A DNA stretch of 64,000 bases. Source: Stomorhina lunata. Its lineage: Eukaryota; Arthropoda; Insecta; Diptera; Rhiniidae. This document shows, in pieces, positions 11,661-23,877 of the stretch; position 1 is the first letter of the stretch, and every line of letters starts with the position of its first letter. The DNA is taken from the NCBI GenBank assembly GCA_933228675.1, contig OW121742.1:123605983-123669982 (forward strand), in the 5' to 3' direction. The notes below the pieces were generated by a model. The model worked only from the letters and a program-made list of their open reading frames with translations. It was not told the DNA's origin and ran no database searches. A program made the position numbers and the translations under genes.

Positions 11661-14600
11661 AGTCTTCAGAATTCTTCACATCTAAATTATATAAAATTTT
11701 TTTTTTAGAAAATGTATGTTGCCTACCTCAAAGGGAAAGAATATTTTAAAAAAGTGGCATAGTTTTAGGATTGACATAAAAGGTTTTTTTTCGACTAAAA
11801 TTCATCATATAGCGTTACAGGAAGTGTCTTATCCTGAGGTTTATAAATTTTTCCGATGAAAATTTTAAATAGAATTTATACTTTTTTCAGTTTACAGCAA
11901 AATATTGGCTTCAGTTTGAAATATAATAGAATCAGAATTTTTTCTTCTGCTTTCTGGTGTCAGTTAATGATTTCAAGTTCAGGTCTCAACCTCGCAGATT
12001 GGATTGCCCTTTTCAATATTGATCTTGGAGTGGTTCGTCTTTTAATGGTAAAGGTTTGTTCCAATTATGACAGAGTATCCGATATTTTTTGTCGTCATCA
12101 TGCAAAGGCAAATAATCTTTAAAGGAAAAATCCTTTCTCTTATCGGACTAGACTATAGAAAGCAGTTCTGCTGTGTGGTTATTTTTTTGCCTTTCCTTTT
12201 TTCAAGTTTTGTATCAAAGTGGATGTTTGATCTAAGACGGATTTCTTTGGTATAGTTTTTCCCTATTATTGTGTAAGTGTTTAGTTTCAGTTGTTCACAT
12301 ATTATAAAATTTACGTATATGCAATGGAAAGGAGGCTTAATCCTCAATAGTTTTCATAAATGATCCGGTATTCTTTCTTCTGCATGGGACAGAGGACACT
12401 GATGCTCCATTTATTTCTTCTCATCATATTTAGTTCACACAATTATTTTCTATAGAAAACTTTAAACACAGAAAACACACATAGAAAATTTTTGAGAATC
12501 CTCAAAAAAACGCGCATTTGTAAATTGGGTTTTTAGTTTTATAGATTTTTATTAAATTTCTTTAAGTCTTTGCTTTATTTTGAGCCTTTAAAACTTTTTC
12601 TAGCTTTTAAACTTTTGCAGTTATAGAATTTTAAAATAAAATACCAAATAAATAATATCAATCATACGCCTAGTATCAAATTTTTCAAAAATTCATATTA
12701 TTTCAAAAACTGTTCATAAATTTCAACATTGTTTAATTCAAATTTATGAAGCACTAAAATTTGTATTTGAATTAAATATAATTTGAGCTAATTTATGTTT
12801 AAATAATAGTTTTTTTTTGGCTTTCCGAAATATTTTCAAAGTCTACTTAAATTTTTTGGTAATACTTATTCAAAATAGTAGCGACAAAATTGTTTCTAAA
12901 TACCCAAATTGCAATTAAAACTTTATGATAATGCAAAATGTTATCCCATTAGAAAATAATAACCAAAAATTTTTCCGCTTTAATGATTTAGGCTGAAATT
13001 ATGATAATAAATATTAAGCCCCCGCTTCTTGCTAAATATTTACTCCACATTTAACCCACTTTTGGGCTAAATACCTTAAAATTAGTTACCGCCATAAATA
13101 TAAATTATTAATAAGGGCTTTTATTTATATATGTTTTTTTTTTTTGGAAAATGTTTAGACCATAAACATAAACCGTTAAATGCTAAATTCCAAAACCGCT
13201 AAAATGAAGTTATAAAACACCTAAAATTATACTATATATATATTGTTATATATTTGTTTTTATAAAAGTTATGTGTGTGTATAGAAAGAACTATAGTTTA
13301 AATAATTAATAGTTTAGTAATTAAGTTAATTTTGTAACAATTAAAAATTCAGTAATGTTGAAAAAACTAAACTTATTACGCCACCTTCATAGAACAGAAC
13401 AAAAAAACAAACACACCCTCTATAGAGTTACAAATTTTAGTTAAGGACAATTACTAAAATTTATTATAAAATACAACAAAATATTTGTAGAAATTATAAT
13501 TTCTCTAGAAGAACTTTTTTTAATCAAAAACTATAGAAATGAGGCCACAACGCCTAAAAGCATGCTTTACAAATTCTTTTAAGTAAAGACCTTCCCTAAT
13601 TTTTTTCGATTGTATCCCAAATCCAATTATATATTTAATAGAAATGACATTTTGTATTTAGGTTTCTTGACTATTAGCTAATATTTTATTATCTCCAAAA
13701 AACTAAAGTATAGTTTTAGGCATTTTGTTAGAAAATTATCATATGTAGAAAACAAAGTATTCTCTTTAGCATAGAAATAGACCCTGAAGTTTTATTTTGG
13801 TTAATTATATGTCAATATATTTTATAGAACACAACAAAAACTGGGCAAGGTTTTTTTTACAAAAAGCTTACACGCCTGTAATTAGGCTTTACAAAATATT
13901 TTGGTTTTAGATTATTACAATATTAGTGGTCAAAATGGTTGGTAATAAAGCCATAAGAAAAACTAATATAGATTAATTACTTAAAAAGCCAAACAGGGGT
14001 CGACAAATACTAAAGCATACTTATGGGCTGAAATTATAAATGCTCATTATTTACTAAATTAATAACATAAATAATAGAAAAATCGTATAAAATATTTTAT
14101 TATACTAAAAATTATACTAATAGCTCTATATTTTCTGTAATAATGAAATAATTATATTTTCCAAACTAAAATATTGTTTAAGGCCTAAAATTCTGCTTTA
14201 GTTTTTTGAACAAATGTTTTTTTAGTTAATTACCTTAGTTTTAATTAAAGCCTCTAATTGAATTCTTTTTTAGAAAATTTCTTTTCTATTATGCCTTTTT
14301 TTAAGTTAATTACCTTTTTAAAAAAAATCTGCTTCCAAAAAAAAATTCTGTGGTTTTGTTCAAAATGTTATTTTCTGCTGTTTTACCACTTTTCTGTTTA
14401 TTTTTGCTGACTTGTCAAACATTTTTTCTTCTCAACTTTTGCATTTTAACACTTATATTATTTTTACGCTACATAAGTAACACGTAGGTTTTTTTCTCGT
14501 ATTTGTTTTATAATACGAACAAAAAATTGTGCTAATAATAATAATTATCCTGGTGTGAGCGCAAACAACAGAAACATTATTCTCACGTGACTTGGCTAAA

Positions 14601-15100
14601 TTAAATAGTTAATAACTAAATTAATAATATATTAAACAAACACTTAGGCTTAATAGCACAATTTTAATTTTGAAGTTTAAATTTAGTAATTTGGTTAAAA
14701 AATAAATCATGTTTAAATTTGAAAATTCAATTTTATAGCATATTTAAGGGGATATGAAAATTATCTAATAAATAATTTAATTAAATTTAAAATAAGCTTC
14801 AAATTTATTCATAGAGGTCTTTAAGCTTTTAGTTAGATAAACACAAATTTATATATTTTTATATCGATATTAGAACCATTTTAAAAGTTTTTTTCCTCCT
14901 AAAGAAAATTTTTTTTTTCATTTTTCGTCTGGGGATTATAGTTTAAAAAAATACTATTTCTTATGTCTATATCTCGTGAACTGTTCAAAATATGACTTTT
15001 TTCTCTTTAGCAAATTTTTACCCCTTAATTCGATCTAAAAGATCTTTCAGTAAGATGATAACAAATACAAAAAAAGGACGAAATTTATTATATAAAAAAG
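11661..15100. other. A/T-rich sequence with several dispersed motifs
   Basis: 11920-12420 is a patch of normal complexity with an 88-codon open frame (11856-12122); it has no recognisable domain or splice framework and may be conserved non-coding DNA or an old repeat. The rest is very A/T-rich. CCTAAAAGTATGC-type motifs lie at 11755 (reverse), 13551, 13703 (reverse), 14010 (reverse), 14182 and 14736 (reverse). Confidence 0.5.
12650..12676 (-). repeat. Dispersed repeat core, ATCATACGCCTAGTAT copy
   Basis: This is the reverse complement of GGCGTATGATTGATATTAAT with one change in the TTAAT end. It is the first of 12 copies in the window. Confidence 0.75.
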
Positions 15101-16815
15101 TCAATGCCGAAAATTTTTCTATAAAAAATGTTCTCCAAAAATTTTTCCATACAAAAAAAAAAAAATGTACCGAAAATGCTTCTGTAGAAAAAATTGTATA
15201 CCGAAAATAATTCTATATAAAAATTTTATACAGAAAATATTTCGATAGCAAAAATTATATACCGAAAATTATTTTATTGAAAAAATGTTATACCAAAAAC
15301 TTTCCGAAGAAACATTTTGATACCAAAAAATTTTGTATAGAAAAATTTAGATACCGAAAAATTATTTCTAAAGAAAAAATTTTCTACCGAAAATATTTCT
15401 ATAGAAAAAATTGTATACCGAAAATAATTCTATAGGAAAAATTTTTATAAAGAATTTTTTTTCATAGAAAATTTTTGATACAAAAAATTTTATATAGAAA
15501 AATTTTGATACAAAAAAATTTTATACAGAAAAATTTTGATACCAAAAAATGTTTTCTATATCAAAAATTTTATACCGAAAATATTTCTGTAAAAAAAATT
15601 GTATACCGAAAATAATTTTATAGAAAAAGTTTTATACCAAAAATTTTCCATAGAATAATTTTGATGACAAAAAATTTTGTATACAAAAATTTTGATACCG
15701 AAAATATTTCTATAGAATAAATTATAACCGAAAATTATTTAATAGAACAAATTTTATACCGAAAATTATTTAATAGAACAAATTTTATACCGAAAATTTT
15801 CCATTGAAAAATTTTGATGAAAAAAAATTTTGTATAGAAAAATTTTGATACCAAAAAATTTTTTCTATAGAAAAAATTGCATACCGAAAATAACTCTATA
15901 GGAAAAATTTTATACGAAAATTTTTCCATAGAAAAAATTTTATTTTTTTATTTTGTTATATTTTTATTTAAGAACAATTTTGATACCAAACAATTTTTTC
16001 TATATAATAAATTTTATACCGAAAATATTTCTATAGAAAAAATTGTATACCGAAAATTATTTAAAGAAAAAATTTTACACCGAAAATTTTCCATAGAAAA
16101 ATTTTGATGCCAAAAAAAATTTTGTATACAAAAATTTTATACCGAAAATATTTCAATAGAAAAAATTTTATACCGAAAATTATTTAATAGAAAAAATATT
16201 ATACCGAAAATTTTCCGTAGAAAAATTTTGATACCAAAAAAATTTTGATATTGAAATTTTTTTCTATAAGAAAAATTTTGTACCGAAAATATTTCTATAG
16301 AAAAAATTGTATACCGAAAATAACTCTAAAGGAAAAATTTTATTACGAAATTTTTTTAATAGAAAATTTTTTTTACAAAATATTTTATGTAGAGATATTT
16401 TGATACCAAAAAATTGTTTCTATATAAAATATTTTATACCGAAATCTATTTTATAGAAAAAATTTTATACCGAAAATTTTTCATAGAAAAATTTTGTATA
16501 GAAAAATTTTAATGCCGAAAATATGAAAAAAATTGTATATCGATAATCTTTCTATGGAACGAATTTTATACCGAAATTTTAGCATGGACAAATTTTGATA
16601 CCAAACATTTTTTCGACCGAAAATATTCCTATAGAAAATATTGTATACCTAAATTTATTCTATAGAAAAAATTTTATTATGAAAATTTTTCCATAGAAAA
16701 ATGTTGATACAAAAAATTTTATATAGAAAAGTTTAAATACCAAACAATTTTGTACAGAAAAATTTTGATGCCGAAAAATTTAGTACATATAGACAAATTT
16801 TGATATCATGAATTT
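15101..16815 (+). repeat. Satellite array with TACCGAAAAT and CTATAGAAAA monomers
   Basis: Alternating monomers of about 30 bp contain ATACCGAAAATATTTC, CTATAGAAAAAATTGT, and TTGATACCAAAAAATTTTG. The longer order (ATTGTATACC, TTTTATACC, TTGATACC) repeats several times across about 150-200 bp. It shares the CTATAG palindrome and GATA-A run with the 7460-9022 array but has ATACC in place of TCGATA. Confidence 0.9.
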
Positions 16816-17328
16816 TTTGAAGTATAGCCTCTCTCATTGAAAATCGTAACGTGACCTGAAGGCATGTGAAATCTGGAGAGAAAACTTTTTTATATGTGAT
16901 TCTATGAAACTAAAGTGGATAAAGAACAATGAAGAACACACAAACAAACATGCATTTCATAAGCAAGTGTGAGTGTGCCTTAGCTTTCTCTCATTGGATA
17001 ATCGTCTCCATTAGTTATTTCTGAATTAGAGTAAAAGCGGTATTTTCTCTTTTTTGTGGGACTTTTCAAAACGACCCTATGGCAAGTCAATGTATGGCAG
17101 TGCAACATCTTTATATTATAGAGTCTTTGGTATAAGATAAGGATGCCGGACAATTGTCTTTTAATGGCAGGGTCTAAGGTATAGAGAAAGGCTTAAATTA
17201 ACTTGACTGTTCAAACATTAAGAACATGGACAGAAATATAATGTATTGCAAGTGATAGATTTCATTGAAATAAACTGGGTTTCACAAAGAGTTTTATAAA
17301 CACGCGCTCTAGAAATCTGGTGCACTTT
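16816..17328. other. Non-array spacer of normal complexity, possible repeat remnant
   Basis: It carries two diverged copies of CTCTCTCATTG-type sequence (16831 and 16988) and two of a TCTTTGGTATA / TCTAAGGTATAG block (17122 and 17171). The internal repetition suggests an old mobile element or duplicated segment. No gene is visible. Confidence 0.4.
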
Positions 17329-17890
17329 GAGAATGAGTCGCACTTTTACTATGACTTGCATTTTTAATGTGACTTGCATTTTTACTATGAATTGCATTTT
17401 TCCTATGACTTGCACTTTTACAATGAGTTGCACTTTTACTATGACTTGCACTTTTACAATGACTAGAATTTTGACTATGACTTGCATTTTTATTATAATT
17501 TACACATTTACAATGATTTGCATTTTTCCATTTTTTGCATTTTTACTATGACTTGCACTTTTACAATGATTTGCATTTTTGCACTTTTGCTATGACTTGC
17601 AATATGAGTATGATTTGCATTTTAACTATGACTTGCATTTTTACCAAGACCTGCATTTTTATTATGACTTGCATTTTTGCTATGACTTACACTTTTACTA
17701 TGACTTGAATTTTTACTTCGACTTGCACTTTTACTATGACTTGCAATATGAGTATGATTTGCACTTTGACTACGACTTGTACTTTCACTAAGATTTGCAC
17801 TTTCACTATGACTTTAACTTTTACTATAAGTTGCTATTTATTGACTTGCACTTCGAGAATGACTTATACTTTGACTATGACTTGTTGTCT
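17329..17890 (+). repeat. 18-bp tandem repeat, TTTTACTATGACTTGCAT type
   Basis: The 18-bp unit alternates TGACTTGCATTTTTACTA and TGACTTGCACTTTTACAA variants for about 30 copies, with a few irregular units near 17520-17600. The period is a multiple of three, giving repeat-derived frames on both strands (TFTMTCIF and YDLHF). Confidence 0.93.
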
Positions 17891-18364
17891 CTGAGGTCTT
17901 CTTTCCTGTGACAATAACCCCTTAAGTAAGGAAGAAGTCCAAATTAGATAAGACTATACGAAGTTAGCCAGTGCTGAGGAGTATTTACTAATATACATCT
18001 AAAACCAAATCCCTTGAAGCACTTCAATTTTGTAATAACATTTCCAATTTTTGCAGGACTTGTTTGATTTCTTCTCATCAGTTTTTTTTGCATACTTAAT
18101 ATTAAAGTCGTTTTCAAATTTATATAAAAATTTTAGTATTTGGTATTACAATTTCTTAATACGGAGCTGCCTAACAGCCTTAAAGACCTCCGCTAAAGCA
18201 GCATTTTCGAATTTATTGTCTTAAAATTGTCCTTTGTACCTACGGATTTTCCAGATCAATCTTTTATAAAATACCTTGTAATCTGAACTTCATCAGAGTT
18301 TTTTTAAAACTTTTTGTGACTCTATTATTTTACAAGATATTTCGCTTTGAAAAAAATTATCCAA

Positions 18365-18387
18365 TAACTATATACGCCTAGTATACA
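18365..18387 (-). repeat. Partial copy of the dispersed repeat core
   Basis: ACGCCTAGTATACAG matches the outer half of the family; the ATTGATATTAAT half is lost. Confidence 0.45.
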
Positions 18388-19006
18388 GTTTTTTTTAAAT
18401 CCTTTTAATTTAATAATCATAAAAGTTTTAAAAGTTTTTTGTAGTAAAATGCAATTAAGAAAGTATTAGCTTAACTCAAAAATTTAAAAAGCATATTTAT
18501 ATTTTAAAACTTTCGAGAAATTTCATTTTGAGAAATATAAAATTGTGAGAAAAATGAATTTACATTTAAAATTTCTTTTTAAAAATTTATTAATTCTCAA
18601 ACTCTTCCTCTTACATATTTTCCATTTATTTAATTCAAATGAAAAAATATTTGTTGATGCCTTTGTTAGTGAAAGCTTTTGCCCTTTTTCTCACACATTT
18701 TTGACATTTGTGAATACACATATCAGTTACTTGGCTCAACATGTCAGGTAACCTTTCAATATTCCTTACAAAAATGCTTTTCATTCATCTAAAGTTCCTT
18801 TTTTTGGTTATATTTTCCTGTTAAAGATTTTTCTCAAAACATTTTCAGTTTTTTTTTTTTGCCTTATTCAACAACATGTTATATACATATGAATATATGA
18901 TAAAATGACAACCAATATGCTTGTCATGCATTTGAAATTATTGTGGGTGTGTGTCAGAGAAAACTAATAACACACATCAGATGAATACGCTTAATAATGG
19001 CTATGG

Positions 19007-19024
19007 AAGTTGCTATAGCAACTT
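19007..19024. promoter_or_regulatory. Candidate RFX (X-box) binding site
   Basis: AAGTTGCTATAGCAACTT is an exact 18-bp palindrome. Its centre GTTGCTATAGCAAC agrees with the known RFX X-box consensus (GTTGCYATRGCAAC type). It is in a non-array stretch and unrelated to the A/T-rich CTATAG satellites except for sharing the six central bases. Function is inferred from the motif only. Confidence 0.5.
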
Positions 19025-20162
19025 ACAGACTCATGCTACCATTTCAATTTTTTTTGTTGAAATAACCACAGTAAGGGGTCTTTCTTGACTTAATTTTATA
19101 TTATATGAGTACACATCTAGAGCCTTATACACAAAGGACTTGCATACATATAAATATTATTAAAATATTATTTTTGTATAGATGTCTTTAGATGTGTTAG
19201 TATGTGTGTTAAACATATAAATTACTACTTTTCATCTTTTTCTTTTTTTGCCTTATAATAGTCATTCATATATTTCAAATATCATGTTCTCAGCTCTAAC
19301 TTTGAAGAGAGAAAGTAAGAGAAAAAGGACATTCAAGTATAAATTCTAAGGTATATTTACAATTTGATGTGTCCTGTTTAAAGTGGTAGTAGTTGTTATG
19401 TACTAAATTTATTATATGAAAAAAAAAATATTTTCCTACATCTACATTTTGCCTCCATCTTCTTGGAAATATTAGAAATTTTTCTATGATTACTTTTTGA
19501 CATTTTTGTTATATTTCTCATTTTTTCCTATATATATTCTGCTATATTATTGATATTCTATACACTTCATCCATTTTTATTTTTGCCTTTCTATATTCTT
19601 TTTTGATAAAGGTATACCTTTCAAGTCTTTCGAGAGGAAAAAAGAAGAGGTTTGGGAACAATTTTTATAATATACAATTTTGATGAGTGTGTTTATTGAG
19701 TATCTGCTTTTGATAGTTGATTGGCAACGGAATAGGCAAAAAGTGTTTTGTATAGATTTTCCGAAAAAAAAAATAGAAAAAAATTTACCTTCATATGTTT
19801 AAAAGAAAAAAATGTGTCTTTTTGTGGGTGTTGAGAAAAAATGTAATAATATTGATTGCCATTTCAAGATAAAGATCTAGAAGGGAAATATTAAAGTAAG
19901 AAATTTAATTTTTATAAATGTCATTTTACCATATTTTCCTTTATATCAAAAAGTTTAAATATACAAAAGATTAAAAGAAAATTGAAAAATTCTTAAATAA
20001 AGATTTTTGAATTTTGGTTGGACATAAACAGATTCTGTTTAATAATGAAATATTTTCATAATTTTTTTTAAATTCTTTATTATATAGGCTTTTATTTGAG
20101 CCATCAAATAACTCTCTAGCATAACAATTTTTTGAGTTATTACATTTTAAACAAAATATAAA

Positions 20163-20193
20163 ATAATTAATATCAATCATACGCACCGAATGC
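20163..20193 (-). repeat. Dispersed repeat core copy
   Basis: The inner core is intact in reverse orientation (ATTAATATCAATCATACGC), but the outer part reads ACCGAATG in place of CTAGTAT. Confidence 0.75.
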
Positions 20194-20434
20194 AATTTTT
20201 AGAATTTTCAATAAAACGAAAAATAATAAAAATAAACAAATAATTTTAAAAAATTTGTTACATAGAAACTAATATTTATCAAAAATTAATACTTAAAGCT
20301 GCTGATTAATGACCTTAGCTCACAAATCAGTCGTAGCTTTGCCGGTTTTTGAGACAGGATTATGAAAACTTCGATTTGTTTACATAAAACAGATTCTGAA
20401 CGATCTTATATTCCATATATAATTGCAATTAAAC

Positions 20435-21535
20435 ATTTTTATCAAAATTTTTCTCTATCACAATTTTTATCAAAATTTCACAATATATGGAAATTTTTAT
20501 TAAAATTTCACAATATATGGAAATTTTTATATAAATTTTTCTATATGAAAATTTTGACCAACATTTCACTATATGAACATTTTTATAATTATTTCTCTAT
20601 TTAATTTTTTTTAACAAAATTTTACTATATGAACATTTTTATCAAAATTTTTCTATATCAAAATGTTTATCAAAATTTCACAATATATGAAAATTTTTAT
20701 AAGAATTTTACAATACATGGAAATTTTTATCAAAATTTCACAATACATGGAAATTTTTATAATAATTTTACTATATGAAAATTTTATACAACATTTTTAT
20801 ACATGAAAATATTTATAATAATTTCACTATTTGAACATTTTTACCAAAATTTTGCTATATGAACGTTTTTATAAAAATTTTACTATATCAAAATTTTAAT
20901 CTAAATTTCACAATATATGGAAATTTTTATAAAAATTTACTATATGAAAATTTTGACCAACATTTCACTCTATGAATTTTTTTATAAAAATTTCACAATA
21001 TGAAAATTTTGATCAACATTTCACTTTATGAAAATTTTTTATCAAAATTGTTCTATATCAAAATGTTTATCAAAATTTCACAATATATGGAAATTTTTAT
21101 AAGAATTTTACAATACATGGAAGTTTTTATCAAAATTTCACAATACGTGGAAATTTTTATAATAATTTTACTATATGAAAATTTTATACAACATTTCTAT
21201 ACATGAAAATATTTATAATAATTTCACTATTTGAACATTTTTACCAAAATTTTACTATATGAACGTTTTTATAAAAATTTTACTTTATCAAAATTTTAAT
21301 CTAAATTTCACAATATATGGTCATTTTTATAAATATTTCACTATATAAAAATTTTGACCAACATTTCACTTTATGAAAATTTTTATCAACATTTTTTTTT
21401 TTTATGAAAATTTTTACAAAAATTTCACTATATGAAATTTTTATTAAAATTGTACTATATGCAATTTTTTTTCGAAATTTCACTATTTGAAAACTTTGAC
21501 CAAAATTTCACTATATGAAAATTTTTATTAAATTA
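20435..21535 (+). repeat. A/T-rich array with a 400-bp higher-order unit
   Basis: Monomers of about 30-35 bp carry CTATATGAAAATTTT, TTATCAAAATTTC and CAATATATGG. Blocks starting near 20520 and 20920 match over 400 bp with the same order of variants (ACAATACATGG, ATACAACATTT, CTATTTGAACATT). The offset is exactly 400 between 20661 and 21061, with only a few base changes over the next 260 bp. A third, partial unit starts near 21320. Confidence 0.92.
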
Positions 21536-21538
21536 TAT

Positions 21539-21566
21539 ATAGGCGTATGATTGATATTAATTATTT
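21539..21566 (+). repeat. Dispersed repeat core copy at the edge of the 400-bp array
   Basis: The core directly abuts the array end, reading AGGCGTATGATTGATATTAA, and is followed by the usual downstream part (AGTTTAAAACC, then TTCTAATTAAAGC). Confidence 0.85.
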
Positions 21567-22881
21567 TGATAATTTATTTAAAAGGGAATTGCTTTAAAAG
21601 TTTAAAACCTAGGGACTGGAAAAAAGATTCTAATTAAAGCTAACATTTTAAAATAATTTTTAATTTTTCAACTTCTTTTAAAAATTCAAAAATTCTTAAA
21701 TTTTACCTCTTCTGAATCGCCTGATTTTATGAAATATTTTATTTTAACTTGTTTATATTGTTTAGTTTTTCTTCTTTTTAATAATAAATTTACTTCTATT
21801 GTTTTCGCCTTTAAACAATAAGATTGTTGTTGATTTGGTTTGCTGTTTTTTTTTTCTTCTTTCTTCTTTAGTTCCTCTCAACTTTCTATTATGTATAGAA
21901 TTGTGTTCTAAATATTGTTTTTTTGTTTTCACCACTTCCATTTTGCTCTTCCATTTAATTTTAACTACATAAAATGGCAAAACGAAAATGCAATTAAAAA
22001 TACGTTTTATGGCTTTGTTATTGTTACGTTGTGAATAGAAACCAAATGTAGTCGTCGTCATAGTCTAACGTCCTCTCATACTGAAACTCTACACATGCAT
22101 TTGTACGTGCAAAATATATAGATTTTTATTTCTATTATTTTCTAGTGCGAACACAAAAAAAAAACAACAACATCTTGCAGTGCATTACTGGAAAATTCAG
22201 AGTATAGAAATGGTTAAAGCTCAAAACACACATGGGTATAAATTTTGCTTTGTTTTTAGATTTTCAATATTTTTCTACATATTTTTTTTTTGCTAGATTT
22301 GTATTTCTATTTTCCAAAGTGTATACAATATTTGTTTTCCGTTCGTTCTGCAGTTTTTTTTTGCAACACCATTCTCTAAAGCTCTAAAAAGTGTTTTTCA
22401 TTGTTAAAATAAAAATTGCATCCTCTAAAAACTATAAAAAAAATTATAATAAAAAAAATCGTGTATATTGCAAAGACCTAAATAAAGTGGGAAAAGACCA
22501 GGGCCACCTGATAAGGTATGTTTTGTATTGGTTAGTTTAAACAAAACTAAACTCTGGTGTTGGTATCTTGTTTACATCATTTGATTGTTCTCTATAGTCG
22601 ATATATATATGTATACATATATAAATATTGCGTTTAGCTGAAGGTTTACATATGCTGGTGTTGATAGCTTAACAAATACATACAATTGTATAGAAAATAT
22701 ACCAAAAAAAAATCTAAATGAAAAATGAAACCAAAGAAAATTCTCTAATGAAAATATGGAATAGTTATTTTATTTATTTTTTATTTAAAAGCTCTCTCTT
22801 CAACCTATTTAAACATTTTTAAAAAATTCCAAAATCTGTAACGGTTTTTAAATGAGAGTAATTTTTGTAAAATTTCAATAC

Positions 22882-22909
22882 GGGACGTATGATTGATATT
22901 AATTATTTT
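22882..22909 (+). repeat. Dispersed repeat core copy
   Basis: It reads GGGACGTATGATTGATATTA: the first bases differ (GGGA for TAGG), and the rest is intact. Confidence 0.8.
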
Positions 22910-23383
22910 GATAATTTTTTAAATATGAATAACTCAAAAGGTTTAAAAGCTAGAGATCCCATTAAGAGCTCTTATTAAAGCCAAAAGACTAAAAATTATT
23001 GCAAAATTTACAATAAAATTTTTTAGTCACTGGCAATAGACCATTCAGACGTTTATATACTTTTTAGTAAATTTGTTATTCCAAAAAATCTTTCTTAATC
23101 ATGGCTTTACGAAATCACAATCATCACATTAATACAAAATTACCAGAGTTAGACTACAATGGACCTAGCTAACTAAAAACCATACACCAGCCTTCCCTTG
23201 TTGATCAATCCGGTTCGCTTAAAAAAAAAAAACAATAAATACAAATACACTGTCAAAACAGAGATGATGTTTTAAGGTTTTCCCTCTTCCTTTCCAAAGC
23301 TTCTGAAGAACACACTCGTCTTATTCTATAGCTTAATCTAGTGCTTTCTAAAAAGTCCTATCAAGGAACCCACAAGCATTTCG

Positions 23384-23586
23384 GGTCTAAAAGTGACAGT
23401 TATCTGCAGAAATGCTTCCTATTTTAACGGATTCCATCTGCCTGAAAATAAAACATCTTTCAATAGGATATTTCTAATATCTCCGGTTTTAATAGTGATT
23501 GTTATTTGTAAGAATGTTTCCTATATAAACGAGTGCAGCCCACCTTACATGAATTCATCCTTAGACAGACCTCTACCTATTATTAT
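23384..23586 (+). repeat. Two diverged direct repeats of about 101 bp
   Basis: 23384-23484 and 23485-23586 align with many substitutions (for example GTTATCTGCAGAAATGCTTC against GTTATTTGTAAGAATGTTTC). The open frame at 23393-23602 reads through both, giving VICRNASYFN and VICKNVSYIN. Frame preservation could be chance at this length. Confidence 0.55.
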
Positions 23587-23847
23587 TTGCCTTATTTTGT
23601 AGTAACTCTCAAAGTGTAAGCTTGAAATTGACTAGAAACATGCTTAAAGATTCTAGTTCATATGAAATTTCCAGGTAGTCTCACATTTTTGGCTTTATAG
23701 TTTTCTTTGTATGTCCTTTTGGCCCGACCTTTGGTAGAAGCTGAAAGTTCTTAGTAAATAGTTTTATACGAAATGTATTGAAACCCTTAAAAAAAATTTA
23801 AAATTTCTAATAGTTTTCAAGTTATAGTAGTTTTTCTTTAATTTAAT

Positions 23848-23877
23848 ACTAGGCGTATGATTGATATTAATTATTTT
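23848..23877 (+). repeat. Dispersed repeat core copy, full
   Basis: ACTAGGCGTATGATTGATAT and the following TAATTATTTT are intact. Upstream it has the family's CAAGTTATAG and downstream TAAAAATTGATAAC and AAAGATGAAAGATTATT. Confidence 0.88.

Larger units (their letters stand above)
17891..20434. other. A/T-rich sequence with a candidate X-box and weak splice-like sites
   Basis: It contains a perfect palindromic X-box-like site at 19007-19024 and a CAG|GTAA sequence at 18743-18749. No exon or RNA gene is evident. Confidence 0.5.

Noticed and set aside
11856..12122. An 88-codon frame in a normal-complexity patch.
   Set aside because: No recognisable domain, no splice sites and overlapping frames of similar length; kept only as a possible conserved non-coding patch.
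17218..17791. Frames with VKVQVIVK, TFTMTCIF and YDLHF repeats.
   Set aside because: They come from the 18-bp repeat read in three frames.
22345..22520. Possible exon between TTCTGCAG and AAG|GTATGT.
   Set aside because: Mostly A/T-rich with stops in every frame; could only be untranslated, with no further support.
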